Assembly (NCBI GenBank): GCA_037718865.1
Contig: JBBJMP010000022.1
Coordinates: 35,403 to 99,402 of the forward strand
DNA length: 64,000 bases
Reading direction: 5' to 3'
DNA from: JADCRZ01 sp037718865
GTDB lineage: Bacteria; Bacteroidota; Bacteroidia; Chitinophagales; Chitinophagaceae
The stretch's first letter is position 1; the number at the start of each line of letters is the position of its first letter. A program made the translations under genes and the position numbers. Of the stretch, positions 26,801-35,680 are shown in pieces. The notes beneath the pieces were generated by a model. The model made no database searches. It saw only the letters and a list, made by a program, of their open reading frames with translations, and was not told the DNA's origin.

Positions 26801-29800
26801 ATGCTTTTTACTCATTCCCTTTTATCAAAAAAAAACTATTACGTAAATCGAAGTCTTAAAACAATTCCACGTTATGCTATGTGGCTCTGCTTTGCCAAAT
26901 CAAGTATAAATCATCCTATTGCAGCGTTAAGTCTCAGAATACTTTTAATACTGTTTATTATTGCCCCTGCCCAGTTCGCTTTTGCGTTGCCTGACGAAAA
27001 TTATGCGGACATCACCGTGAGTGGCCAGGTAACCGGTACAAACGGCGAAGTACTTCAGGGTGTAAGTATTTTGCTCAAAGGAACTGCTACAGGAGCCACC
27101 AGTGATGGTGCAGGCAGATACCGAATAAGTGTTCCTGACAATGGCACGTTGATATTTACCTTCGTCGGTCATGAAACGAAAGAGGTTGAGGTGAAGAATC
27201 AAACAATGATCAATGTAAAATTGGATCCATCCGCAACGAATTTGACTGACGTGGTGGTTACGGCTTTCGGCATTTCAAAAGAAAGAAAGGGATTGGTGTA
27301 TTCGGTTACAACGGTGAAGGGTTCCGAGTTTACAGAAGCGAGAGAAACCAATGTTGCCAACGCCCTAACAGGTAAGATCGCGGGCGTGGATGCTACCCAG
27401 GTAGCTGCCGGCCCCGGAGGATCGAGCCGTATAGTCATCAGGGGCAACGGCTCATTCAACAGCAATCAACAGCCTTTATACGTAGTTAACGGCTTGCCCA
27501 TCAATTCAGGCAACAGCGGGGCACTCACCAATACAGTGGGCCTCAACGTTGACAGGGGCGACGGAATATCCAGTATCAACCCTGATGATATTGAATCGAT
27601 TACTGTTTTGAAAAGCGGGGCGGCGGCAGCCCTGTATGGAAGCCAGGCCGCAAATGGTGTAATACTGATCACTACTAAAACGGGAAGGGTGCAGAAGGGC
27701 ATTGGTGTAGAATTCAGCACCAACCTGGTGTCCGGAACCCCATCCTCTTATCCTAATTTTCAAACCGAATACGGATCGGGGAATGATGGGGTAAAGCCTG
27801 CCACCAGAGCTGCAGCGCTTAGTGCTGGCCGTTTATCTTATGGCGCCAGGGCAGACGGCTCGCCGGTGATACAGTTTGATGGTGTGGTACGGCCTTATTC
27901 CATTGTAGGAGCAAAAAAGAATATCAAGAATTTTTACAGGCCCAGTAAAGACTGGGTAAATACCATAGCACTTTCGGGCGGAACCAATGCCCTGAATTTC
28001 AGGTTGTCCGTGTCCGATCTGAGATCGGATGCTCAGACACCCAATTCTACGTTTGAAAGGAAAACGTCGAACCTGAGCCTGAGGTCTAATTTGGGTAAGA
28101 ATGACTTTATCACGCTTGAATCTAACATCCAATATAATATCGAAAAAGGAAAGAACAGGCCGGGTGTTGGTTATGCGGAACTAAATTCAAGCTGGGCAAC
28201 TTATCTGATTGGCAACACGGTGGATATCAGAAGCCTGTCCCCGGGTTATGACTCTGCTGGTAACGAGCTCCAATGGAACCCCGTACCTGCGGCCCCCAAT
28301 CCCTATTTTGTCGTAAACAAAACTGGGAACAGTGATGATAAAAAACGTTTCATCGGGTCTGGAAGTGCCAAAGTAAACATATTGAAGAACCTCTTTATTA
28401 AAGGATCCGTGGCACAGGACTTCCAATATATTTCTTTACAGGATTTTGTCCCGATGGGTACTGCCTTTACGCCGAAAGGATATTTAAATACAGGCCAAAG
28501 GCACGACACCAGGACCAACCTGAATGCCATCTTAAATTATAGTACTGCCTTCTTTAACGATGTTAATATCAACGCTTTTGTTGGTGCAAACAGGGAAAGG
28601 CTTTCTAATTTATCTACCTATCTCGGCGGCATTGATTTCATCAATCCAAACTTTATCAGCTATACAAACCTCGCTACTTTAAACCCTTCAACGGCAGCTC
28701 GTCCCTATAGAAGTGAAATACGCTCAGGCACTAATTCCGTGTTCGGTTCTGTCGATATAAATTACAAAGGAATAGCTTACCTGTCTGTAACCGGCAGACA
28801 GGACTGGTTTTCGACTTTAAACAGGGGGAAAAATTCAATCTTTTATCCTTCCATAGGCACAGGAATCATTTTGTCTGACGTCATGACCATGCCTGCAGTA
28901 ATGAATTTTCTAAAGCTGCGGGCTTCATGGGCCCAGGTTGGAAGCTCTACGGTAGATCCGGAAAGCATCAACCGCATATATACTTTTACGCCCGGCGGAT
29001 TTAACGGGGTTCCTGTACAGGTTGCCCCAAACACTTTGCAGAACCCTGACATCAGGCCGTTAACGGTAACAACCACAGAGGGAGGCTTTGAAGTTCAGTT
29101 ATTTGGAAATCGCCTGAGTATGGATGCTACTTATTACAGCCGCGTTACTACGAATGATATCCTTCAACCTGCCATATCTCCGACAAGCGGATTTAATGCA
29201 GGAAATCGGAATATAGGTAAAATAACAAACAAGGGTGTGGAACTGCTATTCAGCGGAACACCCATCAGCGGCCGCGACTTCAACTGGAACGTAAGTTATA
29301 ATTTCGCTTATAATAAAAGTGAAATAGTAGAGCTGGCACCCGGTATTACAAACCTTACAATCGGCACGGGTATTTCGTCTGCCGTAAGCATAGTGAACGC
29401 CGTCGGTTTACCATACGGCTCTGTACTGGGATGGAAAATGCGCAAGAATGCCGAAGGGGTTCAGGTGTATAATAAAACCAGCGGATATGAAGACAGGTAC
29501 CAGGATTATCTAGGTATAGCTAACCCGCCTTATACCATGGGACTTACCAATAATTTCAGGTACAAAAATCTTTCCCTGAATGTATTGTTGGATGCCAAAT
29601 TCGGGGCGGTTGCCTTTAACAACATGTGGGTGTATGCCATGCGGTTTGGTTTAACAAAGAACACCCTTCCAGGCAGGGAAACCGGTGTGCAGCTGGATGG
29701 GGTTGACCAGACCGGCGCTAAATTCAGTAAGCTCTGGCCCGTGGTTGATCTGGATACCTATTATAACAACAGGGGTGTAAATTACTCGGAACTGCAGACC

Positions 29801-30061
29801 TTCAGCTCTGATTTTGTAAAACTCCGCAGCCTGATCTTGAGCTACAGTCTCCCGGTAAACAGGTTAAAATTTGTCAGGCTCCAGTCTGCATCCATCGGCT
29901 TCGTGGCACGTAATCTCGCTATCCTGTACCGCGACAAAGCGGTGAAAGACGCAGGCCTCGACCCTGAAATGCAACAAACGGTGGCTAATGCAACCGGTAC
30001 CGCAGGGGCTGGTGAACCAAGAACAAGGACTGTGGGAGTAAACCTGAATATTAAATTTTAA
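26801..30061 (+). CDS. SusC/RagA-family TonB-dependent receptor
   Basis: 1086 residues; an internal ATG at 26879 (MWLCFAKSSINHP) is an alternative start that would leave a normal signal peptide. Features in order: signal near residues 40-62, a CarboxypepD-regulatory domain (VSGQVTGTNGEVLQGVSILL), the SusC signature region (VVTAFGISKERKGLVYSVTTV), the plug (LYVVNGLPINSG; SINPDDIESITVLKSGAAAALYGS) and a large barrel ending VGVNLNIKF. The SusD gene starts 16 nt downstream. The pair imports a substrate; the neighbouring exported PLP enzymes, amidohydrolases and CBM9 protein suggest an amino- or acyl-substituted compound rather than plain glycan. Confidence 0.93.
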   Translation: MLFTHSLLSKKNYYVNRSLKTIPRYAMWLCFAKSSINHPIAALSLRILLILFIIAPAQFAFALPDENYADITVSGQVTGTNGEVLQGVSILLKGTATGATSDGAGRYRISVPDNGTLIFTFVGHETKEVEVKNQTMINVKLDPSATNLTDVVVTAFGISKERKGLVYSVTTVKGSEFTEARETNVANALTGKIAGVDATQVAAGPGGSSRIVIRGNGSFNSNQQPLYVVNGLPINSGNSGALTNTVGLNVDRGDGISSINPDDIESITVLKSGAAAALYGSQAANGVILITTKTGRVQKGIGVEFSTNLVSGTPSSYPNFQTEYGSGNDGVKPATRAAALSAGRLSYGARADGSPVIQFDGVVRPYSIVGAKKNIKNFYRPSKDWVNTIALSGGTNALNFRLSVSDLRSDAQTPNSTFERKTSNLSLRSNLGKNDFITLESNIQYNIEKGKNRPGVGYAELNSSWATYLIGNTVDIRSLSPGYDSAGNELQWNPVPAAPNPYFVVNKTGNSDDKKRFIGSGSAKVNILKNLFIKGSVAQDFQYISLQDFVPMGTAFTPKGYLNTGQRHDTRTNLNAILNYSTAFFNDVNINAFVGANRERLSNLSTYLGGIDFINPNFISYTNLATLNPSTAARPYRSEIRSGTNSVFGSVDINYKGIAYLSVTGRQDWFSTLNRGKNSIFYPSIGTGIILSDVMTMPAVMNFLKLRASWAQVGSSTVDPESINRIYTFTPGGFNGVPVQVAPNTLQNPDIRPLTVTTTEGGFEVQLFGNRLSMDATYYSRVTTNDILQPAISPTSGFNAGNRNIGKITNKGVELLFSGTPISGRDFNWNVSYNFAYNKSEIVELAPGITNLTIGTGISSAVSIVNAVGLPYGSVLGWKMRKNAEGVQVYNKTSGYEDRYQDYLGIANPPYTMGLTNNFRYKNLSLNVLLDAKFGAVAFNNMWVYAMRFGLTKNTLPGRETGVQLDGVDQTGAKFSKLWPVVDLDTYYNNRGVNYSELQTFSSDFVKLRSLILSYSLPVNRLKFVRLQSASIGFVARNLAILYRDKAVKDAGLDPEMQQTVANATGTAGAGEPRTRTVGVNLNIKF

Positions 30062-30077
30062 TCTTATTCTAATAGAT

Positions 30078-31643
30078 ATGAGAAAGCAATTCTTAAAAAT
30101 AATCGTTGCGATTGCAGCTGTCATCGCAATTTCCTGTAACAAGAATGAACTTACGGATCTTAACACTCCCTTGAATTCAGTCAATTACCCTATTCCGGCT
30201 AACCTTTTTACCGGTGCGTTATTAAATACCCCAAAAGACAGTTATTCTGTTCTTGCACAGGGTATGCAGTATTTTTCCACGTATAAAGAAGTGCCTGCCA
30301 TAGGTGATAAATTTTATAGCTTTAATGGCACGGTGGCTGATTTCGGGACTACTGCTACTGCCGGTACATACAACGGCCAACTTAATACGTTGTATCAACT
30401 TATGGCAGCCATCCAGGCACCTGAGCTGATCAATCAACGAGCTATGGTACGCATTCTCCGTGTGTATGCCTACCACCAGCTTACCGATGTAGCCGGCGAT
30501 ATCCCTTATTTCGACGCGATAAAAGGGGAAGAAGGAAACGTTTCACCAAAATATGATACACAGAAAGATATTTACCTGGATATGTTTAAAGAGCTGGATG
30601 AATCAGCCACATCTTTCGATGCTACGAAGCCCACCTTCGGAGCAGCCGATCTGTATTATAAAGGAGATGTTACCAAATGGAAAAAGTTCGCTTATACGTT
30701 AATGTTGCGGTTAGGAATGCGCCTGACAAAAGTGGACGCAACCCTGGCAAGGACCTGGGTGCAGAAAGCCATTGCAGGCGGTGTTATGACTTCCGATGCT
30801 GACATAGCTAAAATCTCTTATGCCAATGTAAGCGGTGGGATGAACCTGAAGGTGAGAAACAGTTTATTGAATGGAAATTACCTAAACCCCCAGGATCCTG
30901 ATAATGTTGAGGGTGGCAAATATGCGGCAACATTTATTGATAAGCTGAAAAGCACAAACGATCCGCGTTTGCCCGTTATTTCTGTTGTTTGGGTAAAACC
31001 TGCAGGGGCAACCGCATATTCCCCCGATAACAATCCTGCCATACAAAGAGGATTGGTAAGCGGCAGCCTGAATACAAGGCCGACCAACTTCGATATTTAT
31101 TCGGAGCCATCCCCTCTTGTTCTAAATGTCGCAGCACCTATCATCATCCTTGGACCTGCGGAAGCTTATCTGCTATTAGCGGAAGCTGCCCTCCGCGGAT
31201 GGTTTACAGGTTCTTCCGTAAAAACTGCTTATGAAATGGGCGTTAAAGCCGGGATGACCCAATGGGCACAATACACTGCCGTGGCTCCGAGCTCAAATGT
31301 TATTACAACCGCCCAGATAGATGCATATCTGGCCATGAACCCTTACCGGGAGGGCGGAAGTTTCGAACAGCAATTGCAACAGATTTCAGATCAGAAGTGG
31401 TTATCTTTATTTGGAGATGATTATGAAGTGTTTGCCAATTGGAGGCGCACGGGCTACCCCGTTTTAACACCGGTAAATTATCCGGGCAACGTAACCGGCG
31501 GCCAGATGTTCAGGCGTTTCTCCATACCCATAACAGAAAACCTGACCAATCAGGCCAATTACCAGGAAGCCTTGAAACGCCAGGGATTTTCAGAATCAAC
31601 CGGAGATAATTTATTAACCAGGGTGTGGTGGGATAAGCCGTAA
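30078..31643 (+). CDS. SusD/RagB-family substrate-binding lipoprotein
   Basis: 521 residues. Lipobox VIAISC with Cys 20. TPR-like helical scaffold with SusD-family segments: YQLMAAIQAPELINQRAMVR, YHQLTDVAGDIPYFDA, KFAYTLMLRLGMRL, and the C-terminal YEVFANWRRTGYPVL. It belongs to the SusD-like_2 group. It is the surface partner that holds substrate over the SusC channel encoded 16 nt upstream. A run of 7-mer repeats, then the third PLP gene, follow directly, so this receptor pair and the downstream enzymes probably share a transcript. Confidence 0.92.
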   Translation: MRKQFLKIIVAIAAVIAISCNKNELTDLNTPLNSVNYPIPANLFTGALLNTPKDSYSVLAQGMQYFSTYKEVPAIGDKFYSFNGTVADFGTTATAGTYNGQLNTLYQLMAAIQAPELINQRAMVRILRVYAYHQLTDVAGDIPYFDAIKGEEGNVSPKYDTQKDIYLDMFKELDESATSFDATKPTFGAADLYYKGDVTKWKKFAYTLMLRLGMRLTKVDATLARTWVQKAIAGGVMTSDADIAKISYANVSGGMNLKVRNSLLNGNYLNPQDPDNVEGGKYAATFIDKLKSTNDPRLPVISVVWVKPAGATAYSPDNNPAIQRGLVSGSLNTRPTNFDIYSEPSPLVLNVAAPIIILGPAEAYLLLAEAALRGWFTGSSVKTAYEMGVKAGMTQWAQYTAVAPSSNVITTAQIDAYLAMNPYREGGSFEQQLQQISDQKWLSLFGDDYEVFANWRRTGYPVLTPVNYPGNVTGGQMFRRFSIPITENLTNQANYQEALKRQGFSESTGDNLLTRVWWDKP

Positions 31644-31644
31644 T

Positions 31645-31672
31645 AACCTATAACCTATCACCTATTATCTAT
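31645..31672 (+). repeat. Four tandem 7-mers
   Basis: AACCTAT, AACCTAT, CACCTAT and TATCTAT lie end to end in the 33-nt spacer between the SusD-like stop and the third PLP gene. Similar runs are common intergenic text in Bacteroidota. A slipped-strand origin is likely; no regulatory role is supported. Confidence 0.5.
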
Positions 31673-31676
31673 CAAC

Positions 31677-32879
31677 ATGAAACGCAGAGACCTCATAAAG
31701 TTTTTTTCAACCATTCCTTTTATAGGAGCCGTACCTCTTCAATCAGCCAGTGCCAGTCCTGGCAAAAAAAAACGGGACCTGATCAAAGAACTTGGCCTGC
31801 GTACATTTATAAACGCAGCGGGCACCTATACCGCCATGACAGCATCGTTAATGCATGACGAGGTCATGGACGCTATCAACAGTTCTTCAAAAGAATTCAT
31901 TATGCTTGATGAGGTGCAGGATAAGGTAGGGGAAAAAATCGCCGCCCTTTGTCATGCAGAAGCGGCTACCGTAACCTCAGGCTGTTGGTCTGCCCTGGTA
32001 TTAGGCACTGCGGGCGTACTTACCGGAATGGATGTGAAAAAAGTATTTCAACTTCCCAACGTCGAAAATTTCGAAAAAAACGAACTCATTGTGCAAAAAG
32101 GGCATAACCACGGTTATGTTCATGCGCTTACCAACACTGGCATCAAACCGGTTGAAGTGGAAACCATGGAAGATTTGGAGAAAGCCATCAATCCAAAAAC
32201 CGCCCTGATGTTTTTTTTGAATGACAGTTCACCCCTGGGCAAAATCCAGCACAACGAATGGATAGCTGTTGCCAAAAAGCACAATATACCAACACTGATA
32301 GATATTGCGGCGGATGTTCCGCCTGTTGAAAACCTCTGGAAGTATAATGAAATGGGTTTTGACCTGGTCTGCGTTTCAGGGGGCAAGGCCATCCGCGGTC
32401 CGCAAAGTGCGGGCTTGCTCTACGGAAGAAAAGAGCTGATTGCTGCGGCGCGACTTAGTGCGCCTCCCCGTGGCGGTAATATCGGCAGGGGAATGAAGGT
32501 GAATAAGGAAGAAGTTATAGGCATGTACGCTGCCCTGGATAAGTATGTACACCAAGACCATGACAAAGAATGGAAAATGTGGGAAGACAGGGTCGTTGTA
32601 ATAGAGACTGCCGCCAAAAAGGTAAATGGCGTCACCACACTGGTTATTGTTCCGCCAATTGCTAACCACACGCCTGCTTTACAAATTACCTGGGATACTA
32701 ACCTGGTAAAATTGACAAGAAAAGAATTTCAGGAAAAATTACGAAATGGAAATCCGTCGATTGAGGTGATGGGTACTTTAGATAATGCGATTAACATTAC
32801 CGTATTCATGTTAAAACCCGGCCAGGAAAAGATCGTTGCGGCCCGGATCAGGGAAGAGTTGTCAACGGCATCTGCATGA
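31677..32879 (+). CDS. Exported SelA-like PLP-dependent lyase, paralogue 3
   Basis: 400 residues. Export signal MKRRDLIKFFSTIPFIGA. It shares all family motifs with paralogue 2: LIKELGLRTFINAAG, DEVQDKVGEKIA, IDIAADVPPVENLW, SGGKAIRGPQSAG (PLP Lys 237) and RLSAPPRGGNIGRGMKVNKE. The two copies agree at most positions and probably arose by duplication. The gene follows the SusD-like gene by 33 nt and precedes amidohydrolase 2, repeating the PLP-then-amidohydrolase order of 19904-22463. Duplicated cassettes suggest two related substrates or stereoisomers. Confidence 0.84.
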   Translation: MKRRDLIKFFSTIPFIGAVPLQSASASPGKKKRDLIKELGLRTFINAAGTYTAMTASLMHDEVMDAINSSSKEFIMLDEVQDKVGEKIAALCHAEAATVTSGCWSALVLGTAGVLTGMDVKKVFQLPNVENFEKNELIVQKGHNHGYVHALTNTGIKPVEVETMEDLEKAINPKTALMFFLNDSSPLGKIQHNEWIAVAKKHNIPTLIDIAADVPPVENLWKYNEMGFDLVCVSGGKAIRGPQSAGLLYGRKELIAAARLSAPPRGGNIGRGMKVNKEEVIGMYAALDKYVHQDHDKEWKMWEDRVVVIETAAKKVNGVTTLVIVPPIANHTPALQITWDTNLVKLTRKEFQEKLRNGNPSIEVMGTLDNAINITVFMLKPGQEKIVAARIREELSTASA

Positions 32880-32886
32880 TAGTGTA

Positions 32887-32953
32887 TTCTTTGTGTGTGC
32901 CCTCATTTGTGGTAAAAAAAACCACAAAGGACGCGAAGTTAAGACACAAAGAA
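32887..32953. repeat. Nested inverted repeat, hairpin-forming
   Basis: The inner arms TTTGTGGT (32906-32913) and ACCACAAA (32921-32928) enclose an A-run. The outer arms TTCTTTGTGT (32887-32896) and ACACAAAGAA (32944-32953) are perfect over 10 bp. The CCACAAAGG...ACACAAAG text is a widespread bacterial intergenic repeat. It may also slow transcription between PLP paralogue 3 and amidohydrolase 2, but no T-run follows on the plus strand. Confidence 0.55.
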
Positions 32954-33033
32954 GAACACACAGAGATGAGTAGAAGTACCGACTTAATGTATTCCTTAAG
33001 CCATTTTTAGAGAATTCACATCAAACGTCAACA

Positions 33034-34293
33034 ATGCTACGACTATCCTCTTTAATACTTTCTGCATTACTTCTTGCGGGTTTCATGAACGCTTATGCAC
33101 AAACGTTTGATATCGTAATCAAAGGAGGTCATGTTATTGATCCCAAAAACAGCATTGATGGTACAATGGATATTGCGATTGATGATGGCAAAATTGTCAA
33201 ATTAGATAACAATATTGATGCAAAACAAGGACGGCAAGTTGTTAACGCTAAAGGCATGTACGTGACACCTGGCCTGATCGATATGCATGCACACGTTTTT
33301 GCAGGTACTGACCCCGATCTTTACCTGAGCAATGGCTCTGTAGCGCTTCCCCCGGATGGATTTACCTTCCGTATAGGTGTTACGACAGTAGTGGATTGCG
33401 GTGGAGCTGGGTGGAAATCATTTCCTGCGCTTAAGAAAAATATTATTGATCAGTCGAAAACAAGGGTCCTGTCATTTCTGAATATTGTCGGGGAAGGCAT
33501 GAGAGGCGGAGCTTACGAGCAGGATTTGAACGATATGGATTCCAAAATGACAGCTAATGCGGCCCGGAAATACCGTGATTATATTGTAGGATTTAAGGTG
33601 GCACATTTCGAGGCCGCAGAGTGGACACCCGTAGACAGGGCTGTGGAAGCGGGAAAGCTAGCCAATATGCCGGTTATCGTTGATTTCGGCGGAGATGATA
33701 CCCACCCTCCGCTTTCTATACAGGAACTGTTCTTTAAACACCTCCGCCCAGGCGATATTTATACCCACGCCTTTACCGAACTGTCCAGGAGAGACCCGAT
33801 CGTAGATCTCAAGACAAGGCAATTAAAGCCCTTTGTTGTTGAAGCCCAGAAAATGGGGATCATATTTGATGTTGGATACGGCGGTGGAAGTTTCGACTAC
33901 CGGCAAGCGCTACCTGCTACTAAAAGCGGTTTCTTTCCCAATACAATCAGTACGGATCTTCATACCGGAAGCATGAATGCTGCGATGAAAAACATGCTTA
34001 ACGTAATGTCGACATTTCTGGCCCTGGGGATGAATCTGTCAAATGTGATCAAAGCGAGCACCTGGGCACCGGCACAGGTGATAAAGCGGGAAGAATTAGG
34101 CCACCTTTCTGTTGGAGCAGTTGCGGATGTAGCAATATTAAATGTGCTCAAGGGCGAGTATGGATTTTGGGACCGGTCAGGGTACACATTGAAAGGCAAA
34201 CAAAAGTTCGAGTGTGAGATGACGATAAAAGGTGGAGTGATTGTTTATGATCTGAATGGGATTGCCACACCGGTTGTATTGACAAATAATTAA
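33034..34293 (+). CDS. Exported amidohydrolase, EF_0837/cog3964-type, paralogue 2
   Basis: 419 residues. Sec signal (residues 1-22, ending NAYAQ). Metal-site motifs: LIDMHAHVFAG, IVGFKVAHFEAAEW, IYTHAFTEL, TISTDLHTGSMNAA. It shares long stretches with 21183-22463, e.g. VVNAKGMYVTPGLIDMH and ALPPDGFTFRIGVTTVVD. It lies 154 nt after PLP paralogue 3 and 3 nt before the CBM9-like gene. Inference: it removes an acyl or acetyl group from the imported substrate before or after the PLP step. Its two metal ions should be bound by HxH, the Lys/His, a His and the Asp in STDLH. Confidence 0.85.
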   Translation: MLRLSSLILSALLLAGFMNAYAQTFDIVIKGGHVIDPKNSIDGTMDIAIDDGKIVKLDNNIDAKQGRQVVNAKGMYVTPGLIDMHAHVFAGTDPDLYLSNGSVALPPDGFTFRIGVTTVVDCGGAGWKSFPALKKNIIDQSKTRVLSFLNIVGEGMRGGAYEQDLNDMDSKMTANAARKYRDYIVGFKVAHFEAAEWTPVDRAVEAGKLANMPVIVDFGGDDTHPPLSIQELFFKHLRPGDIYTHAFTELSRRDPIVDLKTRQLKPFVVEAQKMGIIFDVGYGGGSFDYRQALPATKSGFFPNTISTDLHTGSMNAAMKNMLNVMSTFLALGMNLSNVIKASTWAPAQVIKREELGHLSVGAVADVAILNVLKGEYGFWDRSGYTLKGKQKFECEMTIKGGVIVYDLNGIATPVVLTNN

Positions 34294-34296
34294 GGT

Positions 34297-35058
34297 ATGC
34301 GGATAGCCATTCTGATACTTGCCTTTCCCATTATTCTTGGGGTAGGTACGTCAACAGCCCAACCTTCCGGGATAAAAAAAGATGACAGTAGTGAGCAGGT
34401 AAAACGCACTTCTGCAGGTCCGTTATTGGTGAAAAGGTGCAACGATTTTACCCTTACCGGCAAGGCAGATAGTAAGCAATGGGAAAGCACAGCATGGAAC
34501 CTGCTGATAAAACTGGATTCGGGTGGCCGCAATTACCAGAGCAAATTTAAGATCCTGTATTCCGCCTCAGGGATCTACGTGTTTTTTAGCGGAGAAGACA
34601 GTCTGGTAACAACGGTGTATGATCAGGATTTTGGAAACCTATTTAGAGGAGACGTCTTTGAAGCTTTTTTTCATACAGAACCCAACACGCCTTTGTATCT
34701 GGAATACGAGGTCAATCCCTTAAATAAAGAACTCGTGTTGATTGTCCCCCATTTCAACAATCCTTATGGCTGGATACCCTGGCATTATGAAGATGGAAGA
34801 AGAGTCAGGAAAGCAGTGAACGTCGTGGGGGGAAGAATGGAATCCAACAGTAGAATTAGGTCCTGGAACGCGGAGTTATTTTTTCCGTTTGAGTTGTTTA
34901 AACCGTTGGAAAATGTTCCGCCGGTAAGCGGAACCACCTGGAAAGCTAATTTTTACAGGCTTGACTACGACAGCGGCAACATGATCAAGTGGGCATGGTC
35001 GCCCGTGAACAAATCATTCCATGAATTTCTGAAGTATAGACAAATCATATTTGAATAG
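34297..35058 (+). CDS. Exported CBM9/DOMON-like carbohydrate-binding protein
   Basis: 253 residues. Sec signal (residues 1-22, ending STAQ). After it, the segments GKADSKQWESTAWNLLI, GIYVFFSGEDSL, DVFEAFFHTEP, LYLEYEVNPLNKELVL and the Trp-rich terminal WKANFYRLDYDSG fit the carbohydrate-binding family 9-like beta-sandwich. It starts 3 nt after amidohydrolase 2, so it is co-transcribed. It is probably periplasmic or surface-located and holds a sugar-containing ligand, the best hint that the substrate has a glycoside or amino-sugar part. Enzymatic function is not indicated. Confidence 0.8.
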   Translation: MRIAILILAFPIILGVGTSTAQPSGIKKDDSSEQVKRTSAGPLLVKRCNDFTLTGKADSKQWESTAWNLLIKLDSGGRNYQSKFKILYSASGIYVFFSGEDSLVTTVYDQDFGNLFRGDVFEAFFHTEPNTPLYLEYEVNPLNKELVLIVPHFNNPYGWIPWHYEDGRRVRKAVNVVGGRMESNSRIRSWNAELFFPFELFKPLENVPPVSGTTWKANFYRLDYDSGNMIKWAWSPVNKSFHEFLKYRQIIFE

Positions 35059-35207
35059 CGTCACGCCGCTTGCTCCTTTCATATTATATTAGAAACGGGG
35101 AAACGGTTTATGTATCTTTAATATACCCTCCATATCCTGAACATTTTAGGGTCTGTACTTAAGCGTGAAATCAAACCAAATTAAACTTCAAACACAATTA
35201 TTTAAAC

Positions 35208-35672
35208 ATGAAAACAGAAAGACGATCCGTTTTAAAAAAGATTGTTGCCTCAATGGGAAGCGTAATGGGATTGGGACTTATAGCAAATGCAAAAAGCAAT
35301 ATGCCCCCGGAAAAAGAAGTATCTAACGTAACCCATTTTCAGGACGTTCCCTTATTTGCCGGTTCAACTACATTGGGAAACCTTATTTTTATTGCCGGCA
35401 AGGGCGCTCATACGGAACCGTTCGAAATCAAGGCACATACGGAGATCGTACTTAAAGAACTGGAAAAGGAACTTGTAAAAGCCGGATCTTCGATGCAAAA
35501 AGTATTAAAGGTCACGGTATTTCTGAATGACATAGCTGATTACAAAGCCATGAATGAAGTATACAAGGGCAGATTCGGTCCCAAACCTCCCGTTCGCACC
35601 ACAATAGCAGTAGCTAAAGGCGGAGTACCCGGTAATTCGCTGGTCGAAATGGACTGTATAGCGTATAAATAA
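35208..35672 (+). CDS. Exported RidA-family enamine/imine deaminase, Tat-like
   Basis: 154 residues. N-terminus ERRSVLKKIVASMGSVMGLG is a twin-arginine-type signal. The RidA core follows: LFAGSTTLGNLIFIAGKGAH, KVLKVTVFLNDIADYKAMN, YKGRFGPKPPVRTTIAVA with the active-site Arg, and the GNSLVEMDCIAY tail with the conserved Glu. It is the last gene of the right arm of this locus. A second, Sec-type RidA lies at 25844-26389. Two exported copies in one locus suit exported PLP lyases that release unstable enamines. A 149-nt spacer before it includes a TATCTTTA sequence that partly fits the -7 box. Confidence 0.86.
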   Translation: MKTERRSVLKKIVASMGSVMGLGLIANAKSNMPPEKEVSNVTHFQDVPLFAGSTTLGNLIFIAGKGAHTEPFEIKAHTEIVLKELEKELVKAGSSMQKVLKVTVFLNDIADYKAMNEVYKGRFGPKPPVRTTIAVAKGGVPGNSLVEMDCIAYK

Positions 35673-35680
35673 GGCTGTTC

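Noticed and set aside
31645..31672. Tandem 7-mers considered as a CRISPR-like array
   Set aside because: Units are adjacent with no spacers and no cas genes are present.
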